From CAZHZT01 sp964537285 (GTDB taxonomy: Bacteria; Bacteroidota; Bacteroidia; Chitinophagales; Saprospiraceae): a stretch of 20,395 nucleotides of DNA. This document shows, in pieces, positions 15,101-20,395 of this stretch; position 1 is the stretch's first letter; each line of letters begins with the position of its first letter. The DNA lies in contig CAZHZT010000108.1 of the NCBI GenBank assembly GCA_964537285.1, forward strand, positions 1 through 20,395. Direction: 5' to 3'. A program made the position numbers and the translations under genes. The notes beneath the pieces were generated by a model that was given only the letters and a program-made list of their open reading frames with translations, ran no database searches and was not told the DNA's origin.

Positions 15101-16288
15101 TCAAAACTTTTTTAAGCCTTCTGCAATCCAATCAGCTAAATATTGGCGATTTTTTGTTAAAATGAAACGCAATTGGTCGTATTTATTTCGAATGTTGCCA
15201 AGTTCAATAAAAACGGAGGTTGGTTTTACTTCTCTAAGCATATGTAGGTCACGCGCACTCACGGTACCTGTGTAAGAACCGTATTTGCGATATTTTCCAT
15301 ATTTTTCCGCGAGGGTGCTGTGAATTATTTCAGCACATTGCCGACCTTCGTCACTACTGGGATGGTGGTAGAAGAAAACATCTGTTCTTTCGCCGAGGTT
15401 ACGAGAATCTAGATGAATAGTGATAACATATTGTTCCGTCACACCTTGTTTTTGATGTTTTTCAGATAATGTATTGATGGCTTGAGCTCTTTGGCGCAAT
15501 CGCATTTTTTGACTTCGGGGAATGGTGTAGTTACCCCAGCAGTATTCATCGTAATCCATTTTAAGGTATTTCTCATCGCGGATGCCATCGTTTGGATCTC
15601 GAATGATCATGTAAGCCGTGGCTCCATGTGCTAGTAAATTGCGGGTAAGCCTAAGGCAAACGTCGTAGGCGTACTCATCTTCACACAGCCGGGTATTCCC
15701 TTTTTTTCCTATGGCACCTACATCGGGGCCACCATGCCCACTGACGATATAAAATACTTTTCCCTTCATGGAATCACTCTCTTTAGGAACGGATTCGTAT
15801 TTCGAACCAAATATGGGAAACCGCCGGGTACCTTTTACATTAGAAGGAACTACATCAAAGGTTTTTTGGCCAATAGCGGGTTTATCGTTCAAGCAATATA
15901 GCTCATGGTAAGGAACCCAAAGGATACGGCTATCGACTATATTTTGGGAGCGTAGCTTTTCCTTGAGGAGCATATCGTTGTATTTTTTTATGCGAACGGC
16001 CTGCTCCCATTCAGAGATATTTAAGGTAGAACGAATGCTTTTTCCGTCATAATCAAAAAGGATAATTGGGAGGAAGTATTTCCTACTTGGAACAAGTTTA
16101 TTTTCTCCTGTTTTAAGTTGATTTAAGGATTTAAATTGTGAAATATTACACTCATATTTATCTAAATCATACTTTTGCAGCAAACTTAGAGGAGTTTCTT
16201 CTTGTTGAGCTATCACCTGATGGAATTTGTCGGTGGCTCCACAAAGTAATGGAGTGAGAAGGAATATGTAGATAAAGAAGTTAGGCAT
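15101..16288 (-). CDS. N-acetylmuramoyl-L-alanine amidase (Amidase_3) with LysM-like N-terminus
   Basis: Exported zinc amidase that cleaves the bond between muramic acid and L-Ala in peptidoglycan. A Sec signal peptide occupies about residues 1-18. Residues 21-75 resemble a LysM: HQVIAQQEETPLSLLQKYDL, then FKSLNQLKTGENKLVPSRKYFLPI. A middle region (80-170) is of unknown fold. The Amidase_3 domain (about 176-395) keeps zinc ligands His185 (SGHGGPDVGAIG), Glu203 and His292 (TIHLDS, where most relatives have IHAN) and the catalytic Glu362 (VFIELGN). All catalytic residues are present. It diverges from ccmB with only 28 bp between the starts, so promoters must lie partly inside the neighbouring coding regions. 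Separation of daughter cells or wall turnover is the likely job. Confidence 0.88.
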   Translation of the reverse strand: MPNFFIYIFLLTPLLCGATDKFHQVIAQQEETPLSLLQKYDLDKYECNISQFKSLNQLKTGENKLVPSRKYFLPIILFDYDGKSIRSTLNISEWEQAVRIKKYNDMLLKEKLRSQNIVDSRILWVPYHELYCLNDKPAIGQKTFDVVPSNVKGTRRFPIFGSKYESVPKESDSMKGKVFYIVSGHGGPDVGAIGKKGNTRLCEDEYAYDVCLRLTRNLLAHGATAYMIIRDPNDGIRDEKYLKMDYDEYCWGNYTIPRSQKMRLRQRAQAINTLSEKHQKQGVTEQYVITIHLDSRNLGERTDVFFYHHPSSDEGRQCAEIIHSTLAEKYGKYRKYGSYTGTVSARDLHMLREVKPTSVFIELGNIRNKYDQLRFILTKNRQYLADWIAEGLKKF

Positions 16289-16316
16289 TTAATTAATATC
16301 TATTTAAGGGTTCATT

Positions 16317-16988
16317 ATGCAGTTTTTTAGAACCACCATAACATTAATTAGAAAAGAAGTTCTACTCGAGTGGCGTCAAAAATACGCTATTGGAGGCATA
16401 TTATTATATGTGTTGGCCACTGTATTTGTAATTTTTTCTTCTTTTGCAAACGCACGCATAGGTCCTTTAGTATGGAATGTTTTGTATTGGATAATTATTT
16501 TATTTACAGCTGTAAATGCTGTAGCCAAGAGTTTTTATCAGGAAAGTAGTGCCAGGCAGTTGTATTACTATACTTTACTCGAACCAACTGCGGTTATTGT
16601 ATCCAAGATTATATACAATGTAGGCTTAATGTGGTTGATCAGCCTGTTGGCATTTTTATCGTTTAATTTAGTTGCTCCCAGCCCGATAAAAGATTTCGGA
16701 AGGTTTTCCGTAGCCTTAACGATGGGAGGAGTAGGTTTTGCCATTATATTTACTTTTATTTCTGCTATTGCCACAAAAGCAAAAAACAGTGCGACACTGA
16801 TGGCTATATTAGGATTTCCCACGGTTATTCCTTTGCTATTATTACTTGTAAAAATTAGTATCGGGGCTATTGGAGTGGAAATTACCTCTGCCGAGACCTT
16901 TGGAAAAGATATTTTACTACTTTTTGGAATAGATTTGATTTTAATTGCTGTTACTATTATTTTGTTTCCTTACCTTTGGCGCGAATAA
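16317..16988 (+). CDS. ccmB: Haem exporter subunit CcmB
   Basis: Inner-membrane subunit of the CcmABCD complex of cytochrome c maturation system I, which works with the ATPase CcmA in releasing haem-loaded CcmE. The 223-residue length is normal. It shows the family start (FRTTITLIRKEVLLEWRQKY), about six hydrophobic segments (roughly 25-45, 50-70, 95-118, 128-152, 160-182, 198-218), and the ESSARQLYYYTLLEPT loop (79-94) that matches the CcmB consensus for the cytoplasmic face. It is first of a plus-strand run with ccmC, ccmD-like and gdh; the next start is 121 bp on. CcmA, CcmE and CcmF are not in the window. Confidence 0.92.
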   Translation: MQFFRTTITLIRKEVLLEWRQKYAIGGILLYVLATVFVIFSSFANARIGPLVWNVLYWIIILFTAVNAVAKSFYQESSARQLYYYTLLEPTAVIVSKIIYNVGLMWLISLLAFLSFNLVAPSPIKDFGRFSVALTMGGVGFAIIFTFISAIATKAKNSATLMAILGFPTVIPLLLLLVKISIGAIGVEITSAETFGKDILLLFGIDLILIAVTIILFPYLWRE

Positions 16989-17109
16989 ATAAAAATGAAG
17001 AGATTGTAATAGTTAAGAACGCAAAATTTTGTTTGGGAATTATTTAATAGCACATGTACGTTTTAATCCGTAATGCGACGAATGCGTACCTGAACATAAA
17101 ATTTGTTAA

Positions 17110-18177
17110 ATGAAAGGAGCTTGGTGGAAATTATTATCCGTTCTAATTTTGATCTACACTTTTACGGTGGGAATGTTAGTTCCTCTGAAACCTGGAGTTA
17201 AGGGGGTTGATCCGGATTTTGTGAAGGGCGGAGAGCAAGTTGTGCTTACAGTAAATGGTTATAATACCCATTTTGAGGAGGGTTCTTCTACTTTGAGAGC
17301 ATGGTTAAAGCTTAATGAGGAAAGTGCCCTTTCTTGTACGAAGGCAATTGCTTTGAGCGAGACGGTAATTGAACTAACGTTTGATATTCCTAAAGAAGTG
17401 CCTACTTCTCCCAAGGCTTATTTTCTTTCTTTAATCATCGATAATGCAATAGATGGAGCTTTCGTATTGCCAGATGCAATCAATGTTAAGAAGGAAAGTG
17501 TGCGGGTCAATCCAGCATCGACGAGCTTGTGGAAGGCTGAAATATCAGATTTGCATCAGTATAGCGGAATGACCTTCCCTTATCGGAATATCCTGGGAGA
17601 AACCATCAGGAATACATATTTTCATGTTCCGCTATGGTTCGGAATGATCATTATTTTAAGTGTTTCGGTGGTTTACAGCATACGATATCTGAGAGGATTT
17701 AACAGAGCCATGGATATTGGAGCGGTATCTTTTACGTCGGTTGGAGTACTTTACGGAATACTAGGCCTAATAACAGGAGCAGTGTGGGCAAAATATACAT
17801 GGGGAAGTTACTGGAGTTGGGATATAAAGCAAATTGTATCGGCGGTAGCTTTATTGATCTATCTCGCCTACTTTGTGTTGCGCAACTCATTTGAGGATGA
17901 AGAACAAAGAGCGCGTTTGAGCGCTGTTTACAATATTTTTGCTTTTGCTGCTTTAATTCCTTTATTGTTTGTTATTCCCAGATTGAATAGTGTAGGGGTA
18001 AGCTTGCATCCCGGTAATGGGGGTAATCCTGGCTTTGGAGGAGAAGATCTGGATAATACTATGCGTATGGTTTTTTATCCGGCAATAATTGGCTGGACTT
18101 TGCTGGGGGTTTGGGTCTCAACGCTGTTGATGCGCATTGGGCAAATACAATACCGGCAAATGGAAATGATGAGTTAA
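17110..18177 (+). CDS. ccmC: CcmC/CcsA-family haem-handling protein with extra periplasmic domain
   Basis: Integral membrane haem handler of the cytochrome c maturation pathway, expected to present haem to CcmE. It carries the tryptophan-rich WWD motif WGSYWSWD (about 230-237), with candidate haem-ligand histidines His172 (YFHVPLWFG) and His300 (SLHPGNGG). TM1 is at 6-24 and the remaining five lie in 173-345. Between TM1 and the ETIRNTYFHVP segment sits about 130 residues (30-160), where most family members have a short loop. This insert is beta-rich and begins PGVKGVDPDFVKGGEQVVLTV, which recalls an IPT/TIG Ig-like fold. Total length is 355 against roughly 220-240 for the usual CcmC. A hairpin repeat fills most of the gap to the next gene. 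Confidence 0.88.
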   Translation: MKGAWWKLLSVLILIYTFTVGMLVPLKPGVKGVDPDFVKGGEQVVLTVNGYNTHFEEGSSTLRAWLKLNEESALSCTKAIALSETVIELTFDIPKEVPTSPKAYFLSLIIDNAIDGAFVLPDAINVKKESVRVNPASTSLWKAEISDLHQYSGMTFPYRNILGETIRNTYFHVPLWFGMIIILSVSVVYSIRYLRGFNRAMDIGAVSFTSVGVLYGILGLITGAVWAKYTWGSYWSWDIKQIVSAVALLIYLAYFVLRNSFEDEEQRARLSAVYNIFAFAALIPLLFVIPRLNSVGVSLHPGNGGNPGFGGEDLDNTMRMVFYPAIIGWTLLGVWVSTLLMRIGQIQYRQMEMMS

Positions 18178-18200
18178 AGCACTCGTAATAATAAAGTACT

Positions 18201-18309
18201 TTCTTTGACAAATTGTGTGGAACTTCAAAATGATAATCCTTGAATGCTCTTGTAGCTGAAAGGATTATTATTTTGAAGTTCCATTTTTCACAATTTATGT
18301 CAAAGAACT
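18201..18309 (+). repeat. Dispersed ~110-bp hairpin repeat, copy 2, inside the ccm operon
   Basis: Imperfect palindrome with arms of about 45 bp around the centre at about 18242-18260. Its reverse complement matches 3580-3692 with about six small differences. It occupies most of the 145 bp between the CcmC-like gene and the CcmD-like gene; without it the spacing would be about 36 bp, normal for an operon. It was probably inserted into an existing operon. Confidence 0.85.
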
Positions 18310-18322
18310 ATAAAGTAAAGCG

Positions 18323-18538
18323 ATGAATATCAGATTTGTATTGACTTTTGGAGCATTATTATGGAGTACGACTGTACTTTTTTCTCAAGGAACGGACACA
18401 GATTTTCTGCGGAGTCTGGGTAAGTTATATGTCGTAGTTGCAGTGATACTAGTCATTTTTCTTGGGCTGGTCTATTTTTTATGGCGAATGGAAAGAAGGA
18501 TTAAAAATATAGAAAATCAAATCAAAGAGAATGAGTAA
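18323..18538 (+). CDS. CcmD-like small membrane protein
   Basis: 71-residue protein matching the Bacteroidota CcmD-family form. It begins with a hydrophobic signal-like helix (3-21, ending FSQG), then a short polar stretch and a second transmembrane helix (about 34-53, YVVVAVILVIFLGLVYFLW) followed by a basic, charged tail (RMERRIKNIENQIKE). CcmD proteins are tiny and hold the CcmC-CcmE-haem complex together with the CcmAB transporter. The assignment rests on size, topology, and position after ccmB and ccmC. Its last 8 bases overlap the start of the glutamate dehydrogenase gene (ATGAGTAA), so the two are likely translationally coupled. Confidence 0.75.
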   Translation: MNIRFVLTFGALLWSTTVLFSQGTDTDFLRSLGKLYVVVAVILVIFLGLVYFLWRMERRIKNIENQIKENE

Positions 18539-19949
18539 TCAAGTTACTAGTTTTTTTGAAAGCGTAAACCGGAACTTCGAGCGTGCCGCGGTGCATACGG
18601 GGTTTTCGAGGGGTTTACTTAACCAAATCAAAGAATGTAATGCTGTTTATCAAATGCGGTTTCCTGTAAAAATAGGAAAAGAGGTTCGCGTATTTGAAGC
18701 TTACCGTGTGCAGCATAGTCATCACCGCCAGCCTACTAAAGGTGGAATTCGTTACAGCAATAAAGTAACTCAGGATGAGATGATGGCCCTGGCTGCTTTG
18801 ATGACCTACAAGTGTGCTATCGTTGATGTACCTTTCGGTGGTGCAAAAGGAGGTGTGAAGATCTCTCCCAGAGATTATACCGCAGGACAATTGGAAAAAA
18901 TAACGCGTCGGTATACTGCCGAACTGGTGAAAAAGAACTTTATCGGCCCGGGCCTGGATGTTCCGGCACCTGATTATGGTACAGGCTCCCGCGAGATGGC
19001 TTGGATCCTGGATACTTATCTCACCTTCAAGGGCTACGAAATTGATGCGGCAGGATGTGTTACTGGTAAACCAGTCAATCAAAACGGTATTCGTGGCCGT
19101 AGCGAAGCAACGGGAAGAGGCGTTTACTATGGTATCAAGGAAGCAGTTGATCAGGCTGATGATATGGCAGCTATTGGATTGACTAAAGGTATTGCTGGCA
19201 AAACAATAGCCATTCAGGGTTTGGGTAATGTTGGCTACCATACAGCTAAAATATCACAAGAAGAAGGCGATGCCAAGATCATTTGTGTGTCTGAATTTGA
19301 AGGAGCTATTTACAAAGAGGACGGGATCAATGTTGATGACTTGATGAAGCACCGCAAAGAGACCGGTTCAATTCTAAACTTTCCGGGGGCTACTAATATG
19401 AGTTCACGGAATGATGTTCTTGAAGTGGAATGCGATATTCTTGTGCCTGCAGCCCTTGAAAATCAGATTACCCGCCATAATGTAGATAAAGTAAAAGCCA
19501 AGATCATTGCTGAAGCAGCTAACGGCCCAATTACTGCTGATGCAGAAGAAGTTCTCATCAAGAAAGGAATTATGGTTATTCCTGATATGTACATTAATGC
19601 TGGTGGGGTTACCGTTTCTTATTTTGAATGGTTAAAAAACCTTTCTCATATGCGTTTTGGACGTATGGAAAAGCGCTTTAATCAGCATACCTACTCGAAT
19701 ATTGTGGGTACCGTAGAGCGCCTTACCAATAAAACCATTGGAACACGTGAGAAACAATATCTAACCAGAGGAGCCGATGAAGTGGATTTAGTCTGCTCAG
19801 GCCTGGAGGAAACAATGGTGACGGCTTACCATGAAATTCGCGATATTTGGAAGAGAAGGCCTAAAGTTGAGGATCTGCGCACAGCTGCGTTTATAAGTGC
19901 TTTGCAGAAAATAAGCAGCGATTATCTTTCCTTAGGAATATTTCCTTAA
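18531..19949 (+). CDS. Glutamate dehydrogenase (Glu/Leu/Phe/Val dehydrogenase family)
   Basis: Cytosolic enzyme interconverting glutamate and 2-oxoglutarate plus ammonium. Key residues fit the family: PTKGGIRYS with Lys70, MTYKCAIVDVPFGGAKGGV with Lys94 and Lys106, and GPGLDVPAPDYGTG with catalytic Asp148. Next come VTGKPV and ATGRGV before the Rossmann motif GLGNVG (230-235). After the second strand the sequence is VSEFEGAIY, whose acidic residues favour NAD over NADP, though this is only a hint. The TK and NP features for a glutamate-type substrate could not be separated from Leu/Val types by eye; the length (472) and full-length alignment to GluDH make glutamate most likely. It overlaps ccmD by 8 bp and ends at a strong terminator. 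Confidence 0.9.
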   Translation: MSNQVTSFFESVNRNFERAAVHTGFSRGLLNQIKECNAVYQMRFPVKIGKEVRVFEAYRVQHSHHRQPTKGGIRYSNKVTQDEMMALAALMTYKCAIVDVPFGGAKGGVKISPRDYTAGQLEKITRRYTAELVKKNFIGPGLDVPAPDYGTGSREMAWILDTYLTFKGYEIDAAGCVTGKPVNQNGIRGRSEATGRGVYYGIKEAVDQADDMAAIGLTKGIAGKTIAIQGLGNVGYHTAKISQEEGDAKIICVSEFEGAIYKEDGINVDDLMKHRKETGSILNFPGATNMSSRNDVLEVECDILVPAALENQITRHNVDKVKAKIIAEAANGPITADAEEVLIKKGIMVIPDMYINAGGVTVSYFEWLKNLSHMRFGRMEKRFNQHTYSNIVGTVERLTNKTIGTREKQYLTRGADEVDLVCSGLEETMVTAYHEIRDIWKRRPKVEDLRTAAFISALQKISSDYLSLGIFP

Positions 19950-19967
19950 CAGAATAACTTACTTTAT

Positions 19968-20009
19968 AAAAAGGGGTAACAAAGGCATTTGTCTTTGTTA
20001 CCCCTTTTT
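19968..20009. terminator. Strong intrinsic terminator after glutamate dehydrogenase
   Basis: 19968-19984 and 19993-20009 are perfect reverse complements (17 bp) with an 8-nt loop; the stem has a GGGGTAAC core and ends in TTTTT on the plus strand. The A run on the other side makes it usable for minus-strand transcripts as well. It closes the ccm-gdh transcript 19 bp after the stop. Confidence 0.9.
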
Positions 20010-20395
20010 AATAAGGTGGTTCTAGATGATTTCATTTGGTAAAGGTTTTAAGAACAAAAAGCTGGCCGTTAGGCCTGCCTGATCTTTTCTCCAAAACCTC
20101 CTGGGGAAAAGATTATTCTATCTAATTTCTTCCGCTTAGCAAGTAGCCTCAATATCGTCAACTTAAGCTCTTTATAGCCCGGCACTTCAGTGCCGGGGGG
20201 AATAGTTGTCAGACTGGGCTTTAGCCCCTTCGTTATTAATGGGCTAAAGCCCCGATAAATATTAACACTACACCTGGCGCTAAAGCGCCAGGCAAAGAAA
20301 AAGCATAAGTTGACGACATTAGCGGAAGCCCACAATATAAGAGCAATAGCCTATGATGTGCTTCCGCTACGCGGAAGTTGGTCTCTATATCTTAT
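20010..20395. other. Noncoding right edge with nested hairpins
   Basis: No credible gene. Three GC-rich hairpins stand in a row: 20178-20186 with 20189-20197; 20216-20227 with 20241-20252 (12 bp perfect, GGGCTTTAGCCC type); and 20273-20281 with 20284-20292. They are enclosed by longer-range inverted pairs, 20155-20165 with 20306-20316 (11 bp perfect) and 20129-20136 with 20321-20328. A further hairpin lies at 20361-20367 with 20371-20377, reusing the same CTTCCGC string. The layout looks like an intergenic repeat cluster or non-autonomous element. Confidence 0.6.

Noticed and set aside
18615..19241. 208-codon minus-strand frame
   Set aside because: Antisense to glutamate dehydrogenase, where all family motifs are on the plus strand.
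20069..20335. 88-codon minus-strand frame with a Pro/Gly-rich product
   Set aside because: It runs straight through the nested hairpins, so its residues are read from palindromic repeat arms. It has no domain, no start context and no coding pattern.

Overview
The window reads as a chromosomal segment of a Bacteroidota bacterium, probably from the Saprospiria/Cytophagia side (the lineage is an inference). The evidence is a TPR/beta-propeller/OmpA envelope protein of the type IX secretion PorE type, a 139-residue family I know only from Bacteroidota, Bacteroidota-style CcmB/CcsA/CcmD cytochrome c maturation genes, a lipoprotein with a TlpA-like thioredoxin domain, moderately low GC, and a sequence fitting the Bacteroidota -7 promoter consensus (TAnnTTTG). 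No rRNA, tRNA, phage, plasmid or CRISPR signals were seen.

Layout. 1-685 holds no gene but has a leftward intrinsic terminator. 686-3196 (+) is the PorE-like OmpA protein. 3197-3874 is a repeat-rich gap with two palindromic elements. 3875-4294 (+) is a conserved unknown and 4496-5041 (+) a hotdog acyl-CoA thioesterase, closed by a bidirectional terminator shared with 5131-7977 (-). That gene encodes an unusual 948-residue protein joining a TIR-like domain, a long acidic linker, TPR repeats and a complete short-chain dehydrogenase. On the minus strand follow a TlpA-like lipoprotein (8182-9495) with an upstream partner of unknown function (9502-10041) and a YciH/SUI1-type factor (10327-10677). 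Oligopeptidase B (10842-12890, +) converges through a 104-bp hairpin on a two-gene minus operon: an OmpA-type protein with an N-terminal membrane anchor (14036-14923) and a membrane-anchored protein with two helix-hairpin-helix modules (12999-14000). An 88-bp perfect palindrome separates this operon from a LysM-like/Amidase_3 cell-wall hydrolase (15101-16288, -). Diverging from the amidase is a plus-strand run ccmB, ccmC/ccsA, ccmD-like and glutamate dehydrogenase (16317-19949), ending in a strong terminator. The right edge (20010-20395) is a noncoding cluster of nested hairpins.

Themes. Most recognisable products act at the envelope (PorE-like protein, OmpA, HhH anchor, amidase, lipoprotein) or in haem delivery and cytochrome c assembly. 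The noncoding DNA is unusually rich in long palindromes. One roughly 110-bp palindromic repeat occurs twice at about 94 percent identity (3580-3692 and, inverted, 18201-18309), and half of it recurs at 3255-3283. The second full copy sits inside the ccm operon.

The best candidate for something undescribed is the TIR-like/TPR/SDR fusion. Next are the HhH plus OmpA membrane operon and the palindromic repeat family. I found no defence island or obvious multi-gene novel system. Family assignments come from reading motifs; no database search was possible.
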